From Roseburia sp. (GTDB taxonomy: Bacteria; Bacillota; Clostridia; Lachnospirales; Lachnospiraceae): DNA of 20,657 bases. Positions 13,426 to 20,657 of the stretch are shown piece after piece. Numbering within the stretch: the stretch's first letter is position 1; each line of letters begins with the position of its first letter. The stretch is taken from the NCBI GenBank assembly GCA_017621905.1, contig JAGASC010000308.1:1-20657 (forward strand), read 5' to 3'. The position numbers and the translations under genes were made by a program. The notes beneath the pieces are model-generated. The model was given only the letters and a program-made list of their open reading frames with translations, made no database searches and was not told the DNA's origin.

Positions 13426-15231
13426 ATGCAGAAAAGTATAATAGTGCTTCCGGACGGAACAGAATTATCATCGGGGCGCGGGACAACCAATGCCCTGATG
13501 AACGTACAATATACAGAACTGGTGAACAGTGAAATGGAGCTTACACCGGGCTCCGTCTGCTGCTCCTGCATGGAAGCTACTCTGATTGCACCGGGCGGTG
13601 CGCTGAGTATTGCAGCAGGAACCGAAGTTACCGTTTACACAGAGTACGACGATACCAGCCGGGAACAGGTGGGTATTTTTAGACTGGAAAAACCAACACG
13701 ATCCAGCGCAAATGCCTATAAAATTACAGCCTATGACCGGGTGGCGTTACTAGATGCAGACTTAACCACATGGCTGACGGAGTTGAAGGAATCCTTTCCC
13801 ATGACTTTGCAGGAGTTTGTGGAGGCTGTGTGTGAAAAATGTGGTGCGGAACTGGCAAACTCTTATATCTCAAACGGTGATTTAAAAATAGAATATTTCT
13901 CCCCCGGAGATGTGACTGGGCGGAAATTGCTTCAATGGGCAGCAGAGATTGCGGCAAGCTTTGTCAGGGCAACACCGGAGGGATTGATTGAATTTGCGTG
14001 GTATACAAAGAATACTGCAATAGCCATAGCACCAGTGCAATCAGAGACAGAGGAAGGCATCAAACAGGTATCGTATTTCCAAGGCTCGTTGAGTTATGAG
14101 GATTACGAGGTCATGGCAGTAGAAAAGGTACAGATCAGCAGCGCCGATGACGATGTGGGTGTTGTGTGGCCTTCGGATTTGGAGGAGGGAAATACCTACG
14201 TGGTGTCCTCCAACATGATTCTTTCTGGCAGTTCCACGACTGATTTACAATCCGTAGCGCAGCATTTATATCAGACACTCATGGGGGCACCTTATGTGCC
14301 ATGCAAAGTATCAGTCCCCCGTGGTTCTGGCATTAGGGCGGGCAATATCATCACGGTGACAGACGCAAACGGTGTTACGTTCGATACTTATGTGATGCAG
14401 CGCACTGTTTCCGCCGGAAAAGAAACCCTGGAATGTACTGGCAGCCAAAGTCGGGGGAGTAGCACCGCGGTAAACAACCGGTCTTATAAGGACCTGGAAG
14501 GGCGCATGCTTCGTATACAGACTTCCATTGATGGAATTAAGACAGAGGTCAAGGATGCGGAAAAGAACATCACAGCGCTGCAACAGACTGCCGGTACAGT
14601 AAGCGTAACAGCTTCAAGTGAACAGGGAACCCTTAAAACAGTGATATCAAATGATGGCACGTGGAAATCTGCATATACAGATGCGAACGGAAACGAATTG
14701 TCCGGCATCGAATTTGATTTTACAAAACAATCATTTGTATTTAAAGGTTCTGGTAGCTTTACCGGGGACTTAAACATCGGCAATGGGAAATTTGTTGTTG
14801 ATGAAAACGGAAACATGAAGTCAAAGGGAATCGCGGAGCTATATGGCGCAAAAATCCTTTCTGCAGATGGCGACGGAGTCTTTCTGAATATGCAAGACAA
14901 TGGTTTGGCGCTCGTGAGCCCAGAGCAATTCTTTGACATCATTGCATTATTTGCTCCAAAAGGAAGTGATGGATCCCTATATCCTAAATTACTGTTCAAT
15001 GCAAATGTTACAGACAGTGGAAAGCAGAACATCCCATGCATGATTCAGCAGTTTGCGGACGGAATGTGGGTTGGGAATATACTTGCCAGCCAATATGACA
15101 ATGGAAACTTTAAAGCCATAGAGGGGTCTGTTGGAATATTTATATCTTTGACAGATGGCGCAACATATTCTGTTTCCGGAACCAACATGACCAGTTTTTA
15201 TACCGGTGATACAATAGCAAGATTTGGATAA
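13426..15231 (+). CDS. Tail tip hub/Tal-like tail protein
   Basis: 601 aa protein following the small tail protein, consistent with the tail-associated hub (Tal, gp27-like fold at the N-terminus). Residues 1-340 look like the beta-rich hub: SCMEATLIAPGGALSIAAGTEVTVYTEYD, VGIFRLEKPTR, KITAYDRVALLDADLTTWL, then PYVPCKVSVPRGSGIRAGNIITVTDANG. A short coiled coil at about residues 355-390 (LEGRMLRIQTSIDGIKTEV, DAEKNITALQQ) links to a beta-rich C-terminus with GSFTGDLNIGNGKFVVDENGNMKSKG, a motif common before phage spike or fibre domains. No peptidase or lysozyme motif is evident. The ATG at 13426 has AGGAGG upstream. N-terminal hub call is moderately sure, C-terminal spike-like role is inference. 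Confidence 0.75.
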   Translation: MQKSIIVLPDGTELSSGRGTTNALMNVQYTELVNSEMELTPGSVCCSCMEATLIAPGGALSIAAGTEVTVYTEYDDTSREQVGIFRLEKPTRSSANAYKITAYDRVALLDADLTTWLTELKESFPMTLQEFVEAVCEKCGAELANSYISNGDLKIEYFSPGDVTGRKLLQWAAEIAASFVRATPEGLIEFAWYTKNTAIAIAPVQSETEEGIKQVSYFQGSLSYEDYEVMAVEKVQISSADDDVGVVWPSDLEEGNTYVVSSNMILSGSSTTDLQSVAQHLYQTLMGAPYVPCKVSVPRGSGIRAGNIITVTDANGVTFDTYVMQRTVSAGKETLECTGSQSRGSSTAVNNRSYKDLEGRMLRIQTSIDGIKTEVKDAEKNITALQQTAGTVSVTASSEQGTLKTVISNDGTWKSAYTDANGNELSGIEFDFTKQSFVFKGSGSFTGDLNIGNGKFVVDENGNMKSKGIAELYGAKILSADGDGVFLNMQDNGLALVSPEQFFDIIALFAPKGSDGSLYPKLLFNANVTDSGKQNIPCMIQQFADGMWVGNILASQYDNGNFKAIEGSVGIFISLTDGATYSVSGTNMTSFYTGDTIARFG

Positions 15232-15249
15232 AAGGAAGGGGGATAACCG

Positions 15250-17052
15250 ATGCATATTACAACATTACCTCTGTTATCCTCAAACCAGGCAACATGGAGC
15301 TGGCAGTCGACTGATGAAAGAAAAGTGGCCTATGATGTTCTATGCAACAAGGGATTGTGCAGTCAATTCCAAAGAACGGTATGGAACAGCATTGTACATT
15401 ATTTGAACAGTACGCTTTCTGGTTCTGAGATTCCCTGGGATGAAACATACGGAACATTTTTAGAGTGCCTGTTTGATACGTCAGACAGTACGAGCAGTGC
15501 TTTTACCGCGGCAATGTTCAACACAATGGTCCTGAATGTGAATCGGCTGGGGATTTTTCGCTGGAACTGGGAGAGGACGAATGATTTACCGGGATATCTT
15601 GGCAGAACCTATATGAGAGGGTATGCGGACTACGGCAAGAACTCTGACTTTGTGTATGGCTGGTACATTATCGAACTTACAGAGAAACTCAATAAGCTGA
15701 TTAGTGTTCTGAAGAATGAAGCAGATTTTTCGGAGTTTGAGCATCTGACAGAATTATTAACATATAGCCCGTCAGAGATGTTTGCGGCACCGGGCGCATT
15801 TTTAAAATACGTAGGCAAAGCAGACAGTTTTACGGCGGCACCTCTGGCAACAGCATACGCGTTAAAAATCAGTGGGATTGGAACGGGCTCCAGTTATTCT
15901 GATGGCGAACTTATTATCAGGCCGCCGGCAAGAATAGAAGCTGCCGCAGCTGCCGTGTCGAAAGTAAACACAAAGGTGGCGCTTGCGAGAAGACAGGACG
16001 TGCAGGGCAATGGATATGGAGAATCTTTTTCCGGTTCCGAACTAACAAAACTGATTTATGTGCAGCGGTTATTTCACACTGAGGGAATCGAAGCGAAGTA
16101 CATATCGGAGTTAGAAGCTCCGCGGGTTGCCAAATTGGACTACGTAGGAAAGCCTAACAGCTATGAAGCGGCTGCAATTACGTGCATAGGCCATGTGCTT
16201 TTTATGGGAGCAGCTGCCCAGGGAAAATCCTATGATTTGGCTGAATTAAGGACGGCAGACCGGGAGGTATTGAGCGCGGCACCCAAAGCCGATAGTTTTG
16301 CCCAGAGCGAAATGATTCTGCGTGACAAAGTGCTGATAGAGAGCACCAATACCTCCAAGAGCTACCAAGACAGCTATCTGGAGCGCAAATTTGCATTGTA
16401 CTTACGCAGGTCCATCAAGGCATCTAGTTACCAGGCAGGTGAGCTGAATGCTAAAGTGGCTCTCCCGGTCGAAAAGGCAGATTATACATTGTCTTATCTG
16501 GGAGCTGATGTTGCGGCGTGCAGGGTGCAGGCACTGGAAAAGGCAATACAAAGTACTTCTGGCCACGAAGCAGACCTGTATACGGCAATCAGCAGTGCAT
16601 TAAACAGTTATCCTTGTGCGGAGACGCAAAATGAGAGCCAGCTGAAAACTGTACTGGGCGAATTCTTCGAAGCTGACACAAAGGCGAACAGCTATGCTTT
16701 CGGGGAAATTACAGATGGAATACCGGCACCGGTTTGCAGCACGGAGAAGGAGCGGAGCTGTAATGATTCCGACTTGAAGAGAATCCCAAGCAAAGTGCTT
16801 TCTTTCGCCGAAAAGGCAGAGGGAATATGCCAGGCAAAGATAAATGCCGGGAATGCAGATGCACTGGAAGGTAAATATACATCTGGCAGCGTGATTGTCT
16901 GTGAACTGGAATTGCAGTCTACCATTAAAGAAGAATGGTATGATCCGGTGCAGACAGGCAGTGATTTATATATCCGCAGTGCATACCCACAGTGGCAAGA
17001 AGATTCAAACGTTCATTTGGATAGTAGTGGAGTTTTCTATGATACAGAGTAG
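15250..17052 (+). CDS. Large tail-tip protein with degenerate ~22-residue repeats
   Basis: 600 aa protein I cannot match to a named family. Residues 1-185 form a Trp/Tyr-rich domain (WSWQSTDERKVAYDVLC, FRWNWERTNDLPGYLGRTYMRGYADYG) that may attach it to the tail tip. Residues about 190-557 are built of roughly fifteen degenerate repeats of 21-23 residues of the type (K/A)-x-x-S-(Y/F)-x-x-x-E-L-x6-L, for example KADSFAQSEMILRDKVL, GKSYDLAELRTADREVL and ASSYQAGELNAKVAL. The rest (SDLYIRSAYPQWQEDSNVHL) is a short C-terminal domain. There is no signal peptide or membrane segment. Strong AGGGGG precedes the ATG. Its place between hub and fibre argues for a baseplate or fibre-linker part; the solenoid reading is from the sequence only. 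Confidence 0.75.
   Translation: MHITTLPLLSSNQATWSWQSTDERKVAYDVLCNKGLCSQFQRTVWNSIVHYLNSTLSGSEIPWDETYGTFLECLFDTSDSTSSAFTAAMFNTMVLNVNRLGIFRWNWERTNDLPGYLGRTYMRGYADYGKNSDFVYGWYIIELTEKLNKLISVLKNEADFSEFEHLTELLTYSPSEMFAAPGAFLKYVGKADSFTAAPLATAYALKISGIGTGSSYSDGELIIRPPARIEAAAAAVSKVNTKVALARRQDVQGNGYGESFSGSELTKLIYVQRLFHTEGIEAKYISELEAPRVAKLDYVGKPNSYEAAAITCIGHVLFMGAAAQGKSYDLAELRTADREVLSAAPKADSFAQSEMILRDKVLIESTNTSKSYQDSYLERKFALYLRRSIKASSYQAGELNAKVALPVEKADYTLSYLGADVAACRVQALEKAIQSTSGHEADLYTAISSALNSYPCAETQNESQLKTVLGEFFEADTKANSYAFGEITDGIPAPVCSTEKERSCNDSDLKRIPSKVLSFAEKAEGICQAKINAGNADALEGKYTSGSVIVCELELQSTIKEEWYDPVQTGSDLYIRSAYPQWQEDSNVHLDSSGVFYDTE
15817..16920 (+). repeat. Array of degenerate ~66-bp (22 aa) protein repeats
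   Basis: Anchors read KADSF, GSSY, NSYEA, KSYDLAEL, DSFAQSEM, KSYQDSYL, SSYQAGEL, NSYAFGEI, RSCNDSDL, about 21-23 residues apart. The repeats are visible in protein but not obvious in DNA, so they are old. Alternating polar and hydrophobic positions suggest a beta-solenoid or helical-repeat rod. Confidence 0.55.
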
Positions 17053-17102
17053 AACGATACGAATTTGTATATAAGAAGCGTAGAAAGTTTGAAAGGAGTG
17101 TG

Positions 17103-18929
17103 ATGAGTATGGCGGAAGTGATTTTGGCGGAGCAATCGTTTGATTTCGTTTTGCATAGTGGCTGGAATGTGTATATGGCAACTAATGTGACCAGTCTTCT
17201 ATTTGAGCTCACGGAAGATGAAACATATACGATAGTATGGGATGGAATAACGTATCAATGTACTGCCGCAGCAATGAGTTTGGGAGAATTGTCTGGACTT
17301 GGTATTGGTAATAAGGCAATAATGGGCATCGGTGATGATACAGGAGAACCGTTTGTTATTGCATATATACCAGAGTACAACCAAAATTCTTTTGTTTCAA
17401 ATGATACTACTGAAACAACGCATATGATTTCGATTTATAAAGGCACATTTGAGGAAGAGACGCCGAGCGTTAGCATTGTCCTTTATGACCGCACAGGTGC
17501 GGCAGTAACCTATGAAGGAATTGAAACAATTACAACAGATACACCAGTGGACGGAGAACGCGCGACCTTCACACATGGCGTGCTGATGGATGGGGCGGAA
17601 GTTGAACTGGACATGACAGACGGTGATCAGGTGGTATCAGTTCCTGATGGGTATTTGATCAAAAAAGCTACATTGAAAAAGCCGGAAAATCTATTGCCGG
17701 AATATATCAAAAAGGGAATTAATGTGGCGGGCGTTGTCGGGGAATTTGCTGGGGACGAAGCGGAAAAGACTGTTGATTTGGATATGGCAGACGGCAACCA
17801 GGTAATCGAAGCAGATGCAGATACCGTCATGACAAAGGTAACTGTAACGAAGCCGGGAACCATGTTGCCGGAGAACATTAAGAAAGGCGTGGAGATTGGC
17901 GGTGTTACCGGAACATTCATTGGAGACGGGCAAGAAAAAACCGTAGAACTTGACATGTTGGCAGGAGACCAGGTTATCGAGGCCGACGCCGATACCGTGT
18001 TATCGAAAGTTATCATAACAAAGCCGGATGCTCTGGTACCGGAGAACATCAAAAAGGATGTGGAAATTGGCGGTGTTGTGGGAATATTTATATTGCCACA
18101 ATTATATGCGCCGACATTAAGCAAGAATGGCGATTTTGTTACAGTCTACAAAACGTCTAGTAATGGTGATTTCACAATAACTGAATACAAGTTATATGTC
18201 GACGGTGTGTTATTTGCCACACAAGATACTAACGTTTTTGATATTAGTACTTTAGATTTCTCTACTCACGAAATACAAGCGACTATTACCGGAGAGAATT
18301 TTTTAGAGTCGCCTAAAAGCGATAGTATATCGGTTACTAAACTTACGGTTACTATGACTTTAACGAATTTAACCAGTGACGCGTCAGATCATGCTTGGTT
18401 AGGCGAGTCGCTTACTATTACTCTCGTGCCGGACGAGGGATACAGTATACCGACTATCGATACGGTCTCTCTATCGCAAGGCAATTATGATAACGGTGTT
18501 ATAACAACAGGTAAATTAGTGAGTAATTTTATATGTATTACGAGCGGATATCCTATAATACAGTATTTTACATTAGTGCAAGGACAAATAAGTATCTATG
18601 TGTCTAATGGATACTTACAATCAACTAAAACCAATCGTGTAAGTCACGTGGCGACCGACGTTTTATTAAAACCGGGAACGGACTACAGATTAGTAGGTGT
18701 AAGTGGGGTGAGATATGGAGTACAACAACTTTTAGCCTACAACGTCTCAATGATTGAACAAGGTTTGAACATAAATAATACTTACAAATTAGATTCGGGT
18801 TGGCAAGAGACGGGTTACGAATTTACCTCAGATGCTGGAGCAGTAATTGCTTGGTTAACGGCCTCTTTCAGTAGTGGAGATATTACGCCCGATCAAGCTA
18901 TGCCAGTGTATTTGGAAGAATTAGTATAA
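17103..18929 (+). CDS. Modular tail fibre/receptor-binding protein
   Basis: 608 aa fibre-like protein. Residues 1-160 are a beta-rich attachment domain (VILAEQSFDFVLHSGWNVYM...VSIVLYDRTGAAV in parts). Residues 166-330 are three tandem repeats (see separate entry) of the LPENIKKGVEIGGVTGTF kind found in many Firmicute tail fibres. Residues about 335-608 are a different module: an Ig-like piece (ITEYKLYVDGVLFATQD), then a beta-rich, jelly-roll-like end (LKPGTDYRLVGVSGVRYGV, TYKLDSGWQETGYEFTS). The last module has other codon use (19 of 26 Leu codons TTA, none CTG) and lower GC than the repeats, suggesting acquisition from another source. AAGGAG lies just upstream of both ATG 17103 and ATG 17109; either may be used. 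Receptor binding is inferred. Confidence 0.75.
   Translation: MSMAEVILAEQSFDFVLHSGWNVYMATNVTSLLFELTEDETYTIVWDGITYQCTAAAMSLGELSGLGIGNKAIMGIGDDTGEPFVIAYIPEYNQNSFVSNDTTETTHMISIYKGTFEEETPSVSIVLYDRTGAAVTYEGIETITTDTPVDGERATFTHGVLMDGAEVELDMTDGDQVVSVPDGYLIKKATLKKPENLLPEYIKKGINVAGVVGEFAGDEAEKTVDLDMADGNQVIEADADTVMTKVTVTKPGTMLPENIKKGVEIGGVTGTFIGDGQEKTVELDMLAGDQVIEADADTVLSKVIITKPDALVPENIKKDVEIGGVVGIFILPQLYAPTLSKNGDFVTVYKTSSNGDFTITEYKLYVDGVLFATQDTNVFDISTLDFSTHEIQATITGENFLESPKSDSISVTKLTVTMTLTNLTSDASDHAWLGESLTITLVPDEGYSIPTIDTVSLSQGNYDNGVITTGKLVSNFICITSGYPIIQYFTLVQGQISIYVSNGYLQSTKTNRVSHVATDVLLKPGTDYRLVGVSGVRYGVQQLLAYNVSMIEQGLNINNTYKLDSGWQETGYEFTSDAGAVIAWLTASFSSGDITPDQAMPVYLEELV
17598..18092 (+). repeat. Three tandem 171-bp repeats in the fibre gene
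   Basis: Copies start at 17598, 17769 and 17940 (the last is 153 bp), exactly 57 codons apart. Shared protein pattern: (T/E)VxLDMxxGxQV, then ADADTV, then KVTVTKP, then LPENIKK, then VxIGGVxGxF. Copies 2 and 3 are closest (both contain QVIEADADTV), copy 1 is diverged. This kind of repeat is frequent in tail fibre stalks. Confidence 0.9.
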
Positions 18930-18944
18930 GAGGAGGAGAAAACC

Positions 18945-19406
18945 ATGATAACAAGAACTAAAGCAAACAGCCTTCTGGAGCAACTCTTCTGGAAGGAGCC
19001 AACAACGAGCAGCGGCTCAAAAACTTATTACTACATCGGGCTTTCCACAACCACTCCCGATGTAAATGGCAGCAATTTCACGGAGCCGGTTATTCCGGAC
19101 GGAGCGGAAGACGATGAAGGCAATGCAATCACGACTAATGAATACCAGAGAGTGTCATTAGAAGGCGTGATGGGGTCGGCCGCTGACGGAATCATTAAAA
19201 ATTCTGCCATCATCTTTTTTAACGAGGCAGAACACTACGGCTGGGGGACAATTACCCACTTCGGCATCTTTACAGCCAAGAGCGGCGGCACACCCATCTT
19301 TTGGGGAGAGGTTCCATCAACAGAAGTGCAGAAGAACTACATACCAATTTTCCGTGCCGGTAAGTTGCAGGTGGGGCTCGATAACGACCCGGCGAACCCG
19401 ACTTAA
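18945..19406 (+). CDS. Tail fibre-associated protein
   Basis: 153 aa protein following the fibre, with GAGGAGGAG before the ATG. It has the pattern of a small phage tail family: a short N-terminal helix (KANSLLEQLFW), YYYIGLSTTTPDVNGSNFTEP, NEYQRVSLEGVMGSAADG, IIFFNEAEHYGWGTITHFGIFTA and TPIFWGEVPSTEVQKNYIPIFRAGKL. The conserved WGTxTHFGIF motif is typical of proteins annotated as tail fibre or structural proteins that accompany receptor-binding genes in Firmicute and Proteobacteria phages. Probably a virion tip protein or fibre partner; no enzymatic motif is visible. Confidence 0.75.
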   Translation: MITRTKANSLLEQLFWKEPTTSSGSKTYYYIGLSTTTPDVNGSNFTEPVIPDGAEDDEGNAITTNEYQRVSLEGVMGSAADGIIKNSAIIFFNEAEHYGWGTITHFGIFTAKSGGTPIFWGEVPSTEVQKNYIPIFRAGKLQVGLDNDPANPT

Positions 19407-19418
19407 TGGAGGTGCGAG

Positions 19419-19547
19419 ATGGGGAAATTTATTGAGATGGAAGCCAGTGTGAATATTTCCTTTGATGCGGAGATTGCTGGTCAAAAAGCGGATAGTGTAA
19501 AAAAGAAAACAAGTGATGAAGAAAGTGAGGAAAAGGATCATGAGTGA
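19419..19547 (+). CDS. Small acidic protein before the holin
   Basis: 42 aa ORF with an excellent ribosome site: GGAGG at 19408-19412, six bases before the ATG. N-terminal half MGKFIEMEASVNISFDAEIAG could form a beta hairpin, the C-terminal half is a charged Lys/Glu tail (DSVKKKTSDEESEEKD). It overlaps the start of the holin gene by eight bases, so coupled translation is likely. No membrane segment or signal. Function unknown; a tail-tip accessory or lysis timing role would fit its place but is not shown. Confidence 0.6.
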   Translation: MGKFIEMEASVNISFDAEIAGQKADSVKKKTSDEESEEKDHE

Positions 19548-19746
19548 GAAAGCAAAGAAATGGATTGTTGCGGCTGGCAAACGTGCGGCGAAAACGGCGG
19601 CACAGGCAGTGCTGGTATTGACAGGATCGGACATGGTAAATATTTTGACATTGGACTGGAGACAGATTGTTGGCGTGGCAGTTGGAATGGCGTTTGTTTC
19701 CCTGCTCATGTCCGTTGCCGGGCTGCCGGAAGTAAAAAGTGAGTAG
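19540..19746 (+). CDS. Holin (r1t-like)
   Basis: 68 aa membrane protein that times lysis by permeabilising the cytoplasmic membrane so the endolysin can reach the wall. Features: a basic N-terminal amphipathic helix (KAKKWIVAAGKRAAKTAAQ), a hydrophobic segment with VLVLTG, the short loop LTLDWRQI, and a clear membrane span at about residues 42-62 (IVGVAVGMAFVSLLMSVAGLP). The DW then xxGVAxxxxxxSLLxSVAxLP pattern is that of r1t-type holins. The ATG at 19540 is chosen with GAGG nine bases upstream; in-frame ATGs at 19513 and 19516 would add nine basic residues overlapping the preceding ORF, and dual starts that tune timing are known in other holins. Confidence 0.8.
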   Translation: MSEKAKKWIVAAGKRAAKTAAQAVLVLTGSDMVNILTLDWRQIVGVAVGMAFVSLLMSVAGLPEVKSE

Positions 19747-19755
19747 GTGGCGGGC

Positions 19756-20019
19756 ATGGATGAGGCATTAATAATCGGCTATGCCGTGCTTGCTATTATC
19801 ACGCTTGGCTCTTTCATTGGTCTGGTATTGAAATTCACGCAGCCGATAAACGAATTGAGAATTGTCATACAGAAGCTGAATGACAATATTGATGCGCTGA
19901 AAAATGACAATGCAAGTCACGACAAACGAATCGAACAGCACGGCAGGGAAATCGACAAACTAGATCGCCGCGTAGGAACACTTGAAACAAAAATGGATAT
20001 GTATCACGAGGGGCAGTAG
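19756..20019 (+). CDS. Membrane-anchored coiled-coil protein of the lysis cassette
   Basis: 87 aa protein with an N-terminal membrane segment (ALIIGYAVLAIITLGSFIGLV) and a long coiled coil with heptad-like spacing (LRIVIQKLNDNIDALKNDN, KRIEQHGREIDKLDRRV, LETKMD). It sits between holin and endolysin. Similar small membrane coiled-coil proteins occur in lysis cassettes of Firmicute phages and resemble XhlA or antiholin accessories in layout, though XhlA has its membrane segment at the other end. The ATG at 19756 is preferred over GTG 19747 because AGGTGG ends five bases before it. The stop codon lies inside a hairpin. A role as holin partner is inference. Confidence 0.75.
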   Translation: MDEALIIGYAVLAIITLGSFIGLVLKFTQPINELRIVIQKLNDNIDALKNDNASHDKRIEQHGREIDKLDRRVGTLETKMDMYHEGQ

Positions 20020-20032
20020 TCGGCTGCCCTTT
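20009..20032 (+). other. Hairpin over the stop codon before the endolysin gene
   Basis: GGGCAG at 20011-20016 pairs with CTGCCC at 20024-20029 (7-base loop TAGTCGG that contains the stop), extended by one A-U and one G-U pair. Only three U follow, so termination would be weak; it may limit read-through translation or reduce the lysin level. Confidence 0.4.
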
Positions 20033-20055
20033 GGAAGAAAGTGAGTAAGAACAAT

Positions 20056-20657
20056 ATGAGAACAATAGATGAAAGCAACACAAGGGCAAAAGGGATGTGT
20101 GCTGGTGGTTACCGGTATCTGTATGGCGGGAAAGGACAGGATTATACCACTGCTCTGGTAGAACAGCTACATAAGCTGTACCCTTCCTGCGTACCATTGG
20201 AAGAAGCACTGAAGGACGCCGATAAAGGTTATAAGGCAATCGACTGCTCCGGATTTGTCTGTGATGTTCTGGGTATCTCCAACATGGGCTCTGAGCAGCT
20301 GAGGAGCACCGCGGTCAAACGATTATCCGTCAGCAAGGCAAATGCACAGCCTGGCATGGTACTCTGGCGGAGTGGACATGTTGCTTATGTCGGCGAGGAC
20401 TTAAAAATCTATGAGGCGGCAGGCACCAAGACAGACATGCGTGTGTCCAGTTTCGAGAGCCGCGCCGGAGCATTTACGGAGCTTTTGATTGTAAAAGGTT
20501 CTGCACTGGCATCTGACGGAATTTCTGCCAAAAAGGCAAATCCATACACAGAGCCGACCAGAGTTATTAAATACCGCAAAATCGGCATGATGAAGGGCGA
20601 TGATGTGCGCTGGGTGCAGTTCGAACTGGTAGAGGCAGGCTATGACATCGAGATTGA
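20056..20657 (+). CDS. Endolysin, NlpC/P60 domain plus peptidoglycan-binding domain (3' partial)
   Basis: Cell-wall hydrolase released through holin lesions. The first 200 residues are in the window. Residues about 15-150 form an NlpC/P60-type cysteine peptidase: catalytic C64 in AIDCSGFV and catalytic H108 in LWRSGHVAYVG, followed by IYEAAG where the third polar residue is expected. The fold should cut D-Glu-diaminopimelate or a related stem-peptide bond. From about residue 170 a PG_binding_1-like repeat begins (MMKGDDVRWVQFELVEAGYDI) and is cut by the window end, so one or more binding repeats lie beyond. ATG 20056 is used; an in-frame GTG at 20041 with GGAAGA close by would add five residues. 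Confidence 0.9.
   Translation, partial: MRTIDESNTRAKGMCAGGYRYLYGGKGQDYTTALVEQLHKLYPSCVPLEEALKDADKGYKAIDCSGFVCDVLGISNMGSEQLRSTAVKRLSVSKANAQPGMVLWRSGHVAYVGEDLKIYEAAGTKTDMRVSSFESRAGAFTELLIVKGSALASDGISAKKANPYTEPTRVIKYRKIGMMKGDDVRWVQFELVEAGYDIEI

Noticed and set aside
14484..15041. 185-codon open frame on the - strand
   Set aside because: Antisense to the hub-like tail gene, which has a coherent domain pattern; product is Ser/Phe/Pro-rich and unlike a folded protein.
17627..18124. 165-codon open frame on the - strand with internal repeats
   Set aside because: Its repeats are only the mirror of the 171-bp repeats of the fibre gene; long antisense frames are expected when one unit lacks stops and is repeated.
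17103..18929. Diversity-generating retroelement target in the fibre C-terminus
   Set aside because: No reverse transcriptase gene and no near-identical template repeat are visible in the window; the composition break is explained by module exchange.
1..20657. CRISPR array, tRNA, insertion sequence, attachment site
   Set aside because: No regularly spaced short repeats, no cloverleaf-like sequence, no transposase motif or paired terminal repeats were seen on either strand.

Overview
The window is one continuous late (structural and lysis) module of a tailed phage or prophage, with every gene on the + strand. Strong GGAGG-type ribosome sites, overlapping starts and stops, GTG starts, roughly 40-50% GC and protein families typical of siphophages of Clostridia (A118/SPP1-like head genes, r1t-like holin, NlpC/P60 endolysin) point to a gut-type Firmicute host such as a Lachnospiraceae member. 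No integrase, repressor, attachment site or host gene is inside the window, so prophage and free phage cannot be told apart. No tail sheath gene is present, and a tape-measure gene with a lambda-style tail chaperone frameshift is, so the particle should be a long non-contractile-tailed siphovirus.

Layout: 1-1772 packaging (terminase small subunit, cut by the window edge, then the large subunit). 1777-5160 portal, a small overlapping gene, and a minor capsid (MuF-like) protein whose C-terminal half is a zincin metalloprotease domain. 5165-5531 a small-gene cassette (62 aa gene, possible 43 aa gene) with two terminator-like hairpins. 5532-7048 scaffold and major capsid. 7059-8858 a small coiled-coil protein and the head-tail connector, head closure, gp10-like and tail terminator proteins. 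8859-9988 tail tube and the G/GT tail chaperones joined by a -1 frameshift. 9975-10139 a tiny zinc-ribbon gene with a highly structured message. 10184-13042 tape measure. 13042-19406 tail tip: a small tail protein, a hub/Tal-like protein, a 600 aa repeat protein, a modular fibre and a fibre-associated protein. 19419-20657 a 42 aa acidic protein, holin, a membrane coiled-coil protein and an NlpC/P60 endolysin cut by the right edge.

The genes form a near-gapless co-transcribed order matching virion assembly: DNA packaging, procapsid, neck, tail tube and ruler, tip adhesins, lysis. The longest stretch without an obvious gene is about 180 bases (5354-5531), and it holds the small candidate ORF and hairpins described below.

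The least ordinary parts are: the minor capsid protein fused to an anthrax-lethal-factor-like HExxH domain with a small gene immediately downstream, the layout of a virion-delivered effector with a possible partner; a 600 aa tail protein built of degenerate ~22-residue repeats; a fibre whose C-terminal receptor-binding module has codon use unlike the rest of the gene; and a zinc-ribbon micro-gene with an unusual start and tandem hairpins.
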